From Psococerastis gibbosa (Eukaryota > Arthropoda > Insecta > Psocodea > Psocidae), in contig OZ020484.1 of NCBI GenBank assembly GCA_963971405.1, forward strand, positions 34,990,770 to 35,054,769: a stretch of 64,000 nucleotides of DNA, given 5' to 3'. Both the position numbers and the translations under genes were made by a program. This document shows positions 35,501 to 48,587 of the stretch, one piece after another (the stretch's first letter is position 1; each line of letters begins with the position of its first letter). The notes under the pieces were generated by a model. That model was not told where the DNA came from. It did no database searches and was given only the letters and a program-made list of their open reading frames with translations.

Positions 35501-36980
35501 AAGTTATTTTAATTTATTTATTTATAAAGATAGACAGAATTTACCATGGACGATATTAACTACCTACCCTAAAATGGCCAACTATAGCTATTAATTTTAT
35601 GCTAGTTAATTCTGGGGGCTAAAATCATAGTTTGCCTCCCAAATTGATATTGTCCCTACACTTAAATGAATCCATGCACGTTCCTGCAAGAGATCCTACC
35701 GACAATCCGTTTAAAATGTTTAATTTTTAATTATAATATTAATTTCAATTTAAACTTAAAGTAACATAGCTCCCCCCCATAGTCGGTTTTACCATGTGGC
35801 GACTGTGACAAAAAACACAGGCCCCGCGCTTTCAGTGGGCCCCGCGCTTGTCACAATTTTTAATAATGATAATTTTTTTTTTAAATTACTGAAAATAAGG
35901 ACTAAATTCTTCCATGAATACGTGGCTACATTATTGTCAGTTTACCCCCCCCCCCCCCACCTCGCCCGAGAAAATATATCCTAAGGTAGGGGCCCCGCGC
36001 CTGGTAAAACCGCCCCCCCCCCTAAAGGCCCACACTTACCAAATGAACCCACCCCAAATTTAATTCCATTATCTCTTAGCCACTAATCTTATTCTTCAAT
36101 AAACATGACCTTTGCCACTAGCATCAGCAAAAGAGAAAGACGAAAATTTCACCAGGCCTGATGACCAAGACCTTTTACCAAACATCTGCACATGCGAGAC
36201 TTTGCCCCAGGATTGCATGCACAAACATGCTGTTGCCCTCTGACAAATAAAACCGTCAGTTTACGGTTTTCGTGGAGTATGTCTTGTTCATCCGCCTAAC
36301 TTTAAACACTCTCAATACCTTTTTGTAAAACCTAACCTAAAATTGTACGTTTAATCCACCATCTTCAGCAGTATCGAAATATTAGGTTTTAATACAATAT
36401 GACTTGAACTATCGGTTTATTCTTACTAGTGTGAAGTCTCCCAACAAAAGCTGGCAATTTTCGTCATCATTGGCTGATGTAAAATTACAATAGAATCAAT
36501 GCCTTAACCATCCACGGTGTGCGTTTTTGCCCCTCTGCGGCTAGTCAAGAGTTTATGCTTTAATTGCAGAAATTGGGCCTATTGCTGATAGCATGACGCA
36601 TTTTCCATGCTCTTATATTAAGCCTAAAAGTGAGAAGAGAACCTGTCCGAAATTACCTCTGATTTGAAAAATGTCTGGTCATGAATCTGTCGGACATCTC
36701 CATTAAATTACGACGCATGGCTACACAGATACCTAAATTGCCCACAGTTCATCAAATAGTATTGTGACTGGCTCATGTTACTTCCTTACCTTTTGGTTGC
36801 TAAGTGCTTATTTCATATCTTAAGGTAAGGCGCCTCCAGCGACTTATTGTACGATACGATTCTTGCTACACCTACAGGCATTTATTATTAACTTAACCTG
36901 GCGTGTTGTTGTTTTCCAACGCCTGCTATCAGCATTTCTGCTTTGAGCAACCCTGTCAGCCTGGCGGGTGGTGTGAGTCT
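35501..36980. other. Intergenic, no gene seen
   Basis: Contains C-runs near 35945 and 36010 in a stretch with CCCCGCGC words, but no clear element ends. Confidence 0.45.
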
Positions 36981-36981
36981 G

Positions 36982-37613
36982 TTTTAGGGAGATTCATCTA
37001 CCTATTGAGATGGCGACCAATGTTCGACTTTCGGAAAATTTCTTCACAACTTTTCATTTCATGACCCCCTGAGCCTAAAACCACCCTCCGTTCAAAATGT
37101 TATATAAATGTGTGTATATTGATTTTAGGAAACACTAACTTCCGTAAATATTATCCGATTTTGATGAAACTTGGCACAAAAATTAATCATGCAAATGTCT
37201 TGATCAAGTTCGTTAACCAGCTAGATCCACTATTGAGTTACAAGATGTCGGCCGATTGAAACCTTGTAAAATTCATATCTCAGTTAATATTGGTCGCAGA
37301 GGAATGAATTAAAATTTGACTGAAAGCCCGTATTGTTGTCTACGATAATGGTAATCGCCACCTTTTACGACAAATCAACCATTTTAAGATGGCATCCAGT
37401 CAAAGTGAAAATAATTTGATGAATAAAAGTTCATAGTCGGCATTGTGGTTCGAAATTTGGAACACAAGAGTGTTTTGTGTGTTGATGTTGTTGTCGGGAA
37501 AATAATGAAGTATTTTTTATTTGTTATTATATACATAGCGTAGGTAGCGTAGAGGGAAAGCAGGGTCTGCGTAATCTCACTACTCCTGATCGGCCAGAGC
37601 CGTAAAGGATTTC
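36982..37613. mobile_element. 632-bp dispersed repeat, family I, copy 1
   Basis: Starts TTTTAGGGAGATTCATCTAC and ends near CGGCCAGAGCCG. Aligns along its whole length, in the same orientation, with 56661-57284. No open frame is shared, so a non-autonomous transposon or its remnant. Confidence 0.7.
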
Positions 37614-37673
37614 TTAACTTGACGCACCCTAACAGCAGACTGTCATCTCGGGGAAAGGGGAGTTGCCTAACCA

Positions 37674-37899
37674 GGTGGACCTCCTGATTATAGTGGATTG
37701 CGAACCACTTGGGGAACATAGTAAAGTCACACGATTAATTCGGAGGTGACCAGGACTCGACACGCACGTAGACGTGACGTAGCGCGTTATCATGTACCAC
37801 TATGTTCCCCTGCCAACGCTGTGCATACTACCAAGTTTGCCGCAGTTTGAAACATGCTCTGCTCCAATGGATTGAACATGGTAAGGCCGTTGGCAACCT
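37674..37899 (-). repeat. Dispersed repeat family D, with an internal insert
   Basis: Contains CTCCTGATTATAGTGGATTG and ATGTTCCCCTGCC as in the 34775 copy, with an extra segment of about 40 bases around 37755-37795. Confidence 0.6.
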
Positions 37900-38596
37900 G
37901 GTGTTAAAAATGTAAACATTTTTAATCCCTGCAGCCCTATTATGGCGATATGAGATTTAAAAACTACCGCAGAGTTTATTAAATTGCTTGAACCCAATTC
38001 AAATCGATAAATTATAATTATATATTTTTGGTGAATTTTAAATTTTTTTTCTCCCTTAGATGTAGATACATTAATTAAAATTCTTATTACATTTCGAAAT
38101 TCTACCTGTAAGTATTAATGTTTATTAGTATTTCCATCAGTTATGAAACAATGCAACCGCATTCTCCTGTATTACAATAATTTATTAATTTGAATTTCCA
38201 GCGCATATTTTAACACCATCACGTGACACCTTACTTATGCGGTATTAAAAATTAAACCCCGGTATTACGTTAAAACGAACTCGCCATAATAAGGCTGCTG
38301 GTTATGATTAGAATTAACCGTCGATAGTAGAGGCCCACAGAGTGGGATGAAACTTTGGTATAACCTAGGGTGTTCTGGGGCTCAGGGCTCATACTGTAGA
38401 TCAAAACATACATAAATTTAATTTAATTAAAATACTTTTGACATTGAAAGTAGCCTACAGCAAACAACTAAAAAAGTGAACAAACAAACAAAGACAGAAT
38501 TGGATCGGGGAAGAAGGCTATGCGCGGTTTGCCGAGTCCATAAAACAATGTACAATAGGTTCAGTATAAAGAATTCAAAGCACAATAAACTAATTT
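37900..38596. other. Spacer downstream of CYP-B
   Basis: Holds a decayed fragment of the CCGGTATT family near 38240-38293 and nothing coding. Confidence 0.4.
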
Positions 38597-38602
38597 TTTA
38601 TT
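38597..38602 (-). terminator. Possible polyadenylation signal of CYP-B
   Basis: AATAAA on the minus strand about 245 bases after the CYP-B stop codon, a plausible 3' UTR length. Confidence 0.4.
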
Positions 38603-38846
38603 TGTGTTAACAAATAACCTTAGCATTGCTTACCTACAATATTGTAAAATGTCTTCTTTTATCACATACAACAGTAACTTGTCTAGAAGATCACAATCAT
38701 AAGTTATTGCTTATAACAGCTCATTGGATATGACTCATTATATTCTATATTAGTGCTTATTTCATTGAGCTTTTCCACATTTACAGTATGTCATGGTGCG
38801 TCCAAAATTTTGCAATAAATTCAATATTTACTACTAACTAATAGTT

Positions 38847-41800
38847 TTACGTGTCTGGTAATCGTGTCACAAGCAATTTCATCCCCCTAAAAGGAGCCAG
38901 GAAAAATGAGCACTTGTTGTACCTGTGAGGTACGGGAGACTGGTCACAAATTTCAAATCTGAAGTTATTGAGTAATGAAATCAATCCCACTTTCTTCTGA
39001 ATAAGACTGAACCGCATGCCTGAAATAAAAAAGATGAACAACTAAATGCTAAATTCCATTTTGTTTCCATGACATTGGAGTGTAAAAGCCACGAATAACG
39101 TAAAAGAAACTAACTTTATCATAGAAACCTACCAATGATAGTAATAAATAAATAATAAAATAATAAATAAATAAAGATATTTTTGGCTTGAACCGTGTTT
39201 AACAAGGAACCTACTATAGTATAAGCTACATTGTTAGGCTACACCTTATTCATGATCTGAGTCTTCCTCATTTTGCATTGTATCATATATTGTCATAGTA
39301 TGATTAAGTAGGCATCTTCAAATTAATAATACTAGTTGTTGGTCAGTTTTAAACCAATCTTCTTAGCCTACTGTTTCTTCCAATTTTTTAAGTATGGTTC
39401 CTGAGTTATTGTATGCATCTAAGTCTTATAATTGCCCAATTACTGGCATTTTAGAATTTTTTTTTAGATTAGTTGCATACAAGCAAATTAATGAATGTAT
39501 CCAAATATCCTCATATCAGTCGTATCTGTAGGTTTTGAAAATCTACGTTAAGTTGAGCCATACGTCGCAGCAGAAAAATCACGGTAAGTTGAAAAAGGCA
39601 TACTATGCAAGTGTTACGCAAACATCAGTAATAATAATAATAATAATTGTTTCTTTATTGCACTAGGCTCCCCTAGCGGAGTTAGGGCCTTCGGGCCTTT
39701 TCTTACACTCAACTAGAGGGCTAGTTAATTATTGTTACAGAGCTGTAAATACAAAAATAGTTGCAATACCCAAAAAATGATAACACTCATTCACACATGG
39801 AGAGCGAAACCACATCAGATCTTGGCGAATCTAGTGTGTTAGTCTAATTAGATGCTCCCGATAGCGAACTTTGAAAATTGGAAGAGAGGGAGATTCTTTT
39901 ATGTGGGTGGGGAGGGAGTTCCATAGGAGAACTGACGAGACGAGGAAGGAGGCATCTTGCAAATGGTATATGGATGGGATGCGAGCTTTCGTATGTACGT
40001 ATATAATTTAAAATAGGACTGTTTATCGCGTAATACTTGCAAAGTATGTCTCAGTCAACTTACAGTGATTTTTGTGCTGTGACGTATGGCTCAATATAGT
40101 TTTAGTATAATAGTTGAATTGCGACAGGTCTCCGAACGAATGGTGCGTAGAGACTAGCACAAATACCTACGAGCAAACTTCCAGCAACTACGTCAATAAA
40201 GGGAATGAATTCATATTCATCGACTAACAGTGTGATCTTGCATTTCCGCTCGTATGGGGCTTATGGACTACGGTACCATCGTGACATTTGCCATTTTTGA
40301 AATGCTGTTAATTTTGATTTTTCATACCAAGGCAGTTCCTCGGGCCATCACCAAATGGTAAATATGCGTAGTGATGTCGCTTGGCAATTTCCTCTTCTGA
40401 AAACCGCTCAGGGTCGAATTTCTCGGGGTCCGGATAGAGTTCAGGGTCGTGGTGCAAGCCCATTACACTGACCAAGAGCTGCATCCCCTTCGGCACCACG
40501 AAATTACTGCCCGGCATTTGGTATTCTTTGGTACATGTGCGGAATACCAATGGCACCACGGGATATTTCCTCAGAGTTTCTGAAAGATAATTTGATAAAT
40601 ACGCAGGATAAAATTGCTTATCTAATAGGCAAATCGTTCAAGATCAGTGAAAAAGTGTCAGGACATGTAGAGTAGTGGTACAGTCAGGACATGTAGAGAA
40701 GTGGTACAGTCAGGACATGTAGACTAGTGGTACAGTCAGGACATGTAGAGTAGTGGTACAGTCAGGACATGTATAGTAGTGTTACAGGCTCCGACTTTCC
40801 TCACAAAAGGTTGTTGGTTCGAGTCCCACACTTGCTAAATTTTCTGAGGGCATTTAAAGCATGTGGTCCCGGCTCTTCTTATTTGAGTGTAAGAGAAGGC
40901 TTTATAGCCCAAACTCCGCTAGGTTGGCTTAGTAATAGAACAAAAGTAATATATTTATTTATTTATTCAATTATCCTTCGGCTACTGCATGAGCAGTAAG
41001 TTATACTCAATATTATATTGTATTTGATAGAATGACCCACCATGCAGCCTATAAATAAGAAAATAAATATTGACTTTTTTGTTCTATTACTAAGCCAACC
41101 TAGCAGAGTCTAGTGTACTGTTCATCGCCATACCTTGCACAACTTTATTCAAATATGTCATTTCGTGCATGCCATCGTATGTCAATTTTCCTCCGTATCT
41201 GGCTAGAGTGCTCTTAATTTCCGACCGAAGTACTTCTTGCATATTTTGATTTTGAGCCATTTCATATAAAGCGTACTGAATGATATTAGAGGACGTTTCG
41301 AAACCCGCAACGAAGAAAATGAACGCTTGAGCTGCCGCTTCTTCATTAGAAAACGTCCAGTCGACGGCTGCAAAGGGAAAATATTTTTTAATTTGGTAAA
41401 AATGCAAACCACTAACTCACCAGAAATTGAATTATTCCCAATTAACATCCAACAATAATTAACAAGATGTTTTCATTAGATCAACGTCCATATTCACGTT
41501 TGCGTCAGTAATTAATTGAATATAGAACTTTCGTCTTCAATGATGTACGTATTCACCTTTTGACTTATAAACAGACTAGTAAACGAAATTTGGAAGTCAC
41601 TAGATACTTACCTATGTATTGTACTATACGTACAGAAAATTTTATAATCACAGTTTCTACACTACAATCACTAGTACCTGCTTCCTAGTTCCTGTAGCTG
41701 TCAGTGCCTACCAAATGTAGGGTAGCTGATTAATTCTATTAATTAATTTTACTCTAAACGAACATATGCAATCAAGCATTATGTATCTTAAATAAATACG

Positions 41801-44788
41801 GTCTCCATCTACATTTTAATTTTGACGTTCATGACGGCTGACTCTATAAAACTCCTATGAAGTAATATAAGAAACTGCAGGCTTACATGCGCTGTATATT
41901 ACTAATAAATTAACAGTGTACAGGTAATAACAGTAGAAATGAAATTTTACTTACTTTTCTTATCGTCGCCATCAGTCTTATCCACTATTTCCAACTTGCC
42001 CGATTTTTTCATGTCAACTATAGTTTGAAGGAAATCATTCTGACTTGGAGAATTCTCCCGATGTTCTATCATCTTTTTTGCTGCGTCCAGAAAAAAGACT
42101 TCAACCTCACCAAGGGTTTGATGTAACTAAAAATAGATATAGGCCTATATAAAATATCTGATGCATCAATCTCCTAAAATGAGCATGAGGATCATGATAT
42201 ACATTTGGGGTCGGGCATTGTTCATTTGTATATCTTGTATTTTTGATATACAATTAAATACATTTGATTTGATTTGATTTTGAGTAGCGCATTTGAGAGG
42301 GAATTCAAGTTAAAAAAAAATCAACATTATTCTCATTTTGAGTATAGAAATTAATATTTCCTACTCTATTGCACTATAGAACGTTGAGCCTGGGTTGAAA
42401 TCCCAGTCGTAATTGTTCACTTATACTGTGTTACTTCTCCTAATACTTGTGATATCATCAGCAGTTTTCAAACTTTTCATCGGACAATTAATTAGCTTAC
42501 CGCTACAAGATTCGATGCACGGTGAATCAAAACAGGTAGAAGTGATCGTAGGCAGTTCATGACTGTCGGTGCAAATACTTTTCTTCCCATTTCCCTAAAA
42601 ATTGCCTTCGGGTCCTTGAGGCAACCAGATTCAGTCCCCAGGGCATATGCGATGGTAATATCCGTAGTGAACCTTGCTGCGACCTCACGCATGTTCAAAA
42701 CCGCGTATCCTCCTGGACTCGTCTCCTTATTCACCAAAGTGACTAGTTCGTCCGAATACTCTACAAATTTTCCGAAGAAACTTTTCATTTTACCACTTGT
42801 GAAAGCTGGCGTTAGCTTTGGACGGACATTTCGCCAGCGTGAGCCTCGAAGTGAAAACGGATGTCCTGTGAGAAAAATATGAACTAGAGTAAGAACAGGA
42901 TGAATTAGTGCAACAGTTTCCTTATTTCTGCGTATTTCAGCTACGGTCTATTCTATTAGGGACAGTAACGAGATGTCAAGAAGAGTAATTACGAAACCAA
43001 AATTCATATACTGAATGAAGGAAGACAAAAAATTTAAAAAGTCGTTCATGCTGTCAAAAATTATCTTATTTTGTCTATTTGGTCAACAAAACAAACCACT
43101 TTATAAAGCAATTAAAAGCTAATTTCTGTCCACAAAATACCACTGTATGTATGGCATCTTCAAATCTGTCTGATTTTACGTATAGGCCTCCCAGTCTCCC
43201 AATATAATATATTGTTGACTTTAAAGGTTTCCTTGTTATAGCGAATGATGTATAAAAGGAATTGCGCAAATAATGTTCCAACGCAATCACCGAGCCATTC
43301 AAGTCTTTGAGAGCTCTTAGGCTGCATACCTTTACACGGCGGGCTATTGGCTGCTTTCCTAAGCCTCTTGAAATGACTGTGTGGTGTGACACAAGACAAA
43401 ATCATCATACGAATCAGTATAAGAAAATCCACGGGCTTTTTGATGATTTATCACAAACAAGAGACAATAATGAGCTTAAAAGTAAAGTGGGCAGGATAAT
43501 GTGTAAAGTATGACTAATTGTCAAGTTGTGATTAACCAATGCCGCAAAAAAATTTGGTATCTGACAGTTTGGCTGCTTTACACTTCAACCTCCATGCATC
43601 AAAGTTCCCCATCAAAGAAACAGGATATGTTGTAGAACGGTAGCATAGCTGGGGACCAATCGACAAAAATACGTATTTTGAATTTGATATAACAATAACA
43701 AATACAGAATTCCTTATACAAATGTACCTAAACTACAAAATTAATATAAACCCCAATATTTTTGAAACAACCATTAAATGTTTGTATAAATTATTCAGAT
43801 ACTCGGGCAGGCCTACCTATCTTTTAAAAGGTAGATATCAGTGAAGAATCACTGTGATTTGCCAGCTTGCCAACAGACATGAACCAATACCAAGTAGCTA
43901 CTTGTGGGACACCGGCAGAAAGGGTGTTCAAATTTCAAGTTCAACCCGTGTCTTGACGTCATTAACAAACGAGGGACAAAAATGAGTACCGGACGCCTGC
44001 TATAAAATTCTCGTCACCCATTGACATGGCAAGCTGTAACGCAAGTTGAACGTGAAAATTGAACAAGTGTGAACATAGCGAATGATATACGTCTCCTATT
44101 CTTGAATTTAAAATCTCGTACAGGTATATTAGTATTCATGAGAAACGTTGAGATCTAATAATTCTTAGAAAATCACAACAATAGAAACATTTTTTTTTAC
44201 GGCTGGAGTTAGAAGATGAAGCAGTTGACTCGGGAAGCGTACTTCTAAACGTTTCGTCAACATCTGCGGTCAATTCTATCGCGGAAGTCTGCGAAGTGCC
44301 ACTGAAGATGTCAACCGCAGATGCTGACCAAGCGCTTGCAGGAAGTACGCTGCCAGAACGAAGACCGATCAACCCGGGTTTTACTGCTTTATCATCAATG
44401 GAAACTGACCTTGAAGGGGATCTCTCCGGACGTTGACGTAGGGTACTCTGTCATGGAAGTGCACGAAATCACGAACTAAAATTGTGCGGATCAGGTCTAA
44501 ATCACGAAGAACTATGGTAGGTTCAAACCAAAGCCAAACACCCATAAATGCATGTCCCTTTGCTTTGTGATACAGCTCGCCAATCACCTCTCCAGGACTC
44601 TTCTTGAAACAAATTCTGCCAATGTTACCGAAGAAAAACCTTGGTCTCCTATGAGGTACACCATGCTTAGGCCAGTACTGGAATTGTTTTTGACAGTAAA
44701 AGTAGACTGCCAGATACAGAGTGCCTAGTAAGGCAACCAAACTGAGCAAGGCATACAGGACTACGATGAAGACTCGCACCGCCAACAT
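38847..44788 (-). CDS. Cytochrome P450 B, CYP3-clan/CYP6-like (6 coding exons)
   Basis: Coding exons in transcript order: 44788-44410, 42865-42501, 42126-41955, 41367-41134, 40579-40328, 39019-38847. They join to 524 residues with no stop. One N-terminal membrane anchor (residues about 5-33) is followed by YWPKHGVP. Helix C W-R-N-V-R starts at 137, the I-helix A-G-F-E-T-S-S at 326-332, E-T-L-R at 384-387, P-E-R-F follows, and the heme loop FGDGPRNCLG has Cys466. It should be an ER-bound monooxygenase; the substrate is unknown. All introns except one match CYP-A in place and phase; exon 2 here equals exons 2 plus 3 of CYP-A. The start codon lies 7 bases after a splice acceptor, as in CYP-A, so the 5' UTR is probably split by an intron and the promoter lies further right. 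The introns hold interrupted SINEs. Confidence 0.92.
39455..40200 (-). mobile_element. SINE family B split by a TIR element, in a CYP-B intron
   Basis: The SINE 3' part is at 39455-39540 and the tRNA-like head at about 40110-40200 (GACAGGTCTCCGAACGAATGG, reverse). The gap is filled by the element at 39553-40094. Confidence 0.65.
39553..40094. mobile_element. 542-bp DNA element with 40-bp inverted ends
   Basis: Ends TTGAGCCATACGTCGCAG and, inverted, the same with few mismatches over about 40 bases. The interior holds a SINE-like core (TAGCGGAGTTAGGGC at 39673 on) and no transposase frame, so it is non-autonomous. Confidence 0.7.
40657..40945 (+). mobile_element. SINE family A with its 26-bp head in five tandem copies
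   Basis: Units at 40657-40680, 40681-40706, 40707-40732, 40733-40758 and 40759-40784 each read GTCAGGACATGTAGAGTAG then TGGTACA with one or two changes; the first is two bases short at its left edge. The last leads into a normal body with box B GGTTCGAGTCC and the usual tail. Lies in a CYP-B intron. Confidence 0.85.
41075..41107 (-). mobile_element. SINE family A, 3' fragment
   Basis: GTTCTATTACTAAGCCAACC remains; it ends within 30 bases of the splice donor of the CYP-B I-helix exon. Confidence 0.65.
44215..44385. repeat. Palindrome with two hammerhead-like half motifs, CYP-B intron 1
   Basis: Inverted duplicates of the hairpin at 15967-15998. The plus arm keeps CTGAAGA (44302-44308) but not GAAAC; the minus arm keeps GAAAC (44255-44251) but not CTGAAGA. 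Confidence 0.5.
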
Positions 44789-44794
44789 AGCAAA

Positions 44795-45680
44795 TCTGAA
44801 ATAAAAAACTCAAATTAGATAGTGTAGTCTTGTTAGTACTTATTTTATCTGTAGTCCACGACAGTAGCTTAATGGTTGCATTTTAGTGTGCAACAGTGTA
44901 ATCCACCAATTTGGCACTGGAATGTTCTGGAACATTCTAGAGTTTTCCACTTCTGGCAACTCTCCGGTTGAAGGCAGAGAATCCCCCTGAATTGTGGCAC
45001 CGTTTCCATGACTCGGACATTCATTTACCCTCATATTTTTTCTCATACCGGGCGCCTTATATGAAAATCGGTACTTAAGGAGTAAACTCCAAAAAGAAGC
45101 AGAATTCAGCAAGTTAGACATTTCAATTTTTTTTATTAATTTTAGTAAGTGTACCTAGCCTAGTAGGTTAAACATTTTGACAAGAAAGAAATAACCATCT
45201 TCTTCGCATAGGTACTCCAACGATAAGCTGGAGGTACATATATCTCAATATTCCTTCCCTTTTCCTTAAGCGTCCGCTAGTCCAACAGTAGTTTCGGTAT
45301 TGTACACATTACAATTGAATAGTTACTTACAAAGGCAAAGCACAGAACACTTACGCCTTGTTTGAGCTTTGTTGTCCACACGCAGCTGTCAACTGGTGAT
45401 GAATTTGCTTTTGCTTGACAGATTCTGTATTTACTTAGTGAAATTCATTGGTTTGGAACAGAGCGTAATTAAAGCTGGCCATTTATGAGCCACCTACTTA
45501 AAGCCTGTATAATGTATGTATACATAGCCTACATACATCCGTATACGGATTAGACCCGATAAATCTTCAAATTTAAAATAACTGGTTATTGCAATAGATT
45601 ACGACCAAGGGAATGATTGTTTTGAATAATTTACTGCTAACCAAGAGTTACTAGTCGTTACTAGTCGTTAATAATAATAA
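44795..45680. other. Upstream of CYP-B coding start
   Basis: Begins with a splice acceptor 7 bases before the ATG, so probably a 5' UTR intron. No convincing 5' exon or promoter found. Confidence 0.4.
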
Positions 45681-45785
45681 TCATGTCCCTTGTCCAATGC
45701 CAACGACCCCATGGATTGCGGACATTATTTGTTTGGTTCCCTTAAGAATTTTGGGCCATTGGCAAACTGGTATACGGTATACAAA
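45680..45785 (-). repeat. Dispersed repeat family E, truncated
   Basis: Reverse copy: CCTTGTCCAATGCCAACGAC and TTGGGCCATTGGCAAACTGG match the 49967 copy; the rest is missing. Confidence 0.6.
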
Positions 45786-47946
45786 GGAATGATTATTTTG
45801 AAGAACTTAGTGCAAACCATGAGCTATTCACCGTTAAAGAAAATAAAAATGTATTTCGGCAGTTCGGGTGTATATACAGTGAAACTCCTTTCAGATTTTG
45901 AATTACAATAGAACTATCCTATAGTCAACAAATACTACACGTATAGATATTATGCATGCCTGTATATATCATATATGATGGAAGTAGAAAATTTTTTAAC
46001 AACCAACGAGCTTTTTAGTTAAATTTAAACTTTTTTATTCATAATGTTAAATAAAAAATAAGAAATAAATTAAACAAATTAAATAAATAAAATTAGCAGT
46101 ACATAATGAAATACGGTACATTGAAATCACAGTGAGTGTCTGTATAATTTGAAAGAAGAACCAATCCAGGTTTTTTTGGGAGAGGGGAGAGTATCAGACA
46201 TACAGTATGCCTGGCGTTTCATATACGAGACTCCAAACTGGCTGCCGACTTGGGCCAATTGGAATTAGCAAGAAGTTGAGTTTAAAGGATTTCTTATAGA
46301 CCGGGGGCCCACAGGGTCCTCACTTGACAAAGGTGCGGATTAGGTTTGAGCTCATTAGGCGTTTAGGATGTCTCTAATCTATAAAACCCCATTTCTTACG
46401 AGCCGGCTCGGGTGTTTTTGGCGCCGCATATTTTTGAAAGTGTCCAAGTTTTGGAAAAACTTGACGAACTGGTGGGTCAAAAATTTTCAAATATCTAATA
46501 TCATGTTTCTACTCTAAAGGTATTTTTTACATCTCAGCAAAGTAAATTTAAAATGGAAAAAAAAACGGTGCAACCCTCACGGAGGTGTATCGGTACTTCT
46601 AATAAGAAAAGTTTTTTAGTGGATACTGCTTGATTTAATCATTTTCTGAAATTACACTGCAAATTATTTGCCTTCAACAACATTTGCTGTTAGTTTTGCC
46701 ATTGATCACGAACTCAAACGAAATACGTAGCTGACTTTGCATAAAATATTGCTATTAATTGGTTTCCATGAAAACAAACAATGAGCAAGAATTGTTGAGT
46801 TAAATGCATTGTACGTGAGTGTGCAGAGGTTCAAAGGGTCGATCACCGATTACATGGATCAATATTTGCTGAAGAAGAAACCAATCAGACTCGTTAGGAC
46901 TGTCGAAATGGTCGGGGTACGTTGTATGGGTATTCCGTATAGCCTATGCTGGCTGAGGTTAATTTTACATTTATTTTACGCCACTACGATTATAACACGC
47001 ACAGTAGTACAATATCTTCGTCAATGTAAGAGGAAACATTCTTGCAATTGAATTGTAAGCCCAACATTAAAGAAGCAAAGCGGGGTCGGTGCTTTTATAG
47101 AACCTCCAGATCGAAAGGGAGTTTTTATATGGCAAGGTAGTGGCTGGGACCTGCTGATGATATCCGTACCACCTAAAGATGACAGCTGCTTATTAAATCT
47201 TGGAGACTAAGAGTTTAAAAAAGAAACATTTTTAATGTAAGTTGTGGTTTTACATAGCAGAAAAATGGCTCTATTGTAGGCCTACATAAGAAAAATATTT
47301 GTTCCTCATTCTTAGTTTTTAAGCTTCTAGTACCTAACTCACCGTAAACTTTGGATGGTATACCATCTATATAGATGCCACCTTAGCTTGAAATTTGAAG
47401 TTTTTGATAGAAGCATGCATTTCACATTTTCAAACCAAGAGGTCCAAGAAATTTTGATTGTTCCTACTTTTACCTTTTGTGAATGTCATTGCTGCGCAAC
47501 GTTGGAATTTCCAAAACGTTTATATTGCCTCGCTGTCAAAATCACAAAGGTAAAAACCCCGCTTCCTTTAGTTTCACTGCCTTTTTAAGCACGTAAATGC
47601 CCATAAAACAGCAAATCTGCACATCACCTGGAGTCGGGAAGTCCAATTAATTTAAATTGTCATTGAATGGGAGACAAACAATCGTGATTATAATACTGCT
47701 GGAGTTTTCATCTTTATCTGGTGGTGTCATGGAAATTTTATCGTCGCCGAGGTATGATGTGGAGATCGTGCATTACTAAAGCGATTCATGCTGCGGTGAT
47801 CAACTCCAGGGTGTGTTGACTTACCGGCAAATTGATAAGTTAGGGTTCATAAAAAAACCGCGGTGGCACGACAGCCCAATGAAGGTCTGGTAGAGGAGGA
47901 ACCTCTCTATGGACCGCGACTCGGTTAGAAGATGTTGCGGTCCACG
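45786..47946. other. Intergenic, no gene seen
   Basis: An 80-codon plus-strand open frame at 46809-47051 has no domain I know and no splice context; treated as chance. Confidence 0.4.
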
Positions 47947-47948
47947 GC

Positions 47949-48332
47949 CTAGGGTTGCCAGATTTACAAAACATAAAAACCGGACAGGGAGTCAATGGGC
48001 CATTTTATCTAGTGTAAATGTTTATAAAAAAAAGGTCCATTTTAACTAGTCTTAAATTTAGTGAATTTTGAGGAACGTTATATCATAGTAGCTAGCAAGT
48101 TAGCCGTAGCCTACCGTAATTTAAATAAAAATGTAAAATGTCAGTAGACATTTTCAATTACTGTAACTGTAATTTTCAAATTGATTTCGTTCTGTCCTCC
48201 AGAAAAAAAGTTTTTGCACATTCGAGCGAGAAAACCGGACAAAGCATTGTCCGGTCATACATTTTTTTTTTTTTCCGGAGAGAGGTACGAAAAACTGGAC
48301 TGTCCGGTGAAAATACGGACACCTGGCAACCC
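47949..48332. mobile_element. hAT-like MITE (AGGGTTGCCAG ends)
   Basis: Inverted ends AGGGTTGCCAG, a common hAT-type terminus, with ACCGGACA and TGTCCGGT in the arms. Flanks CCACGGCC and CCACTAGC could be a decayed 8-base duplication. Confidence 0.6.
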
Positions 48333-48587
48333 TCCACTAGCCCCTTTTTCTCCTATATTCATTAGGGCTACGTCAACTCAGCCCACAGGCCAGGAGGGAA
48401 ATTTATCATATTATGTCGAGTCGCGAATTTCGACCTTCCAGCTTATGGTATAGTTTTCTACCGACTTCATACAAGTATTAAAATTGTGATAACACACTGC
48501 CAAATGTATAGGAGACACTAGCGGTTCTAGAAGTTTTTGGAAGGGGGAGGGGACTGAACTAGTGGAAACTCTATAGTCAGGAGGTAA

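Noticed and set aside
40657-40784. CRISPR array (regular 26-bp repeats)
   Set aside because: Units are contiguous without spacers and are the head of a SINE in an animal genome.
46809-47051. Possible exon of an unknown gene
   Set aside because: Isolated frame without matching splice partners or recognisable family.
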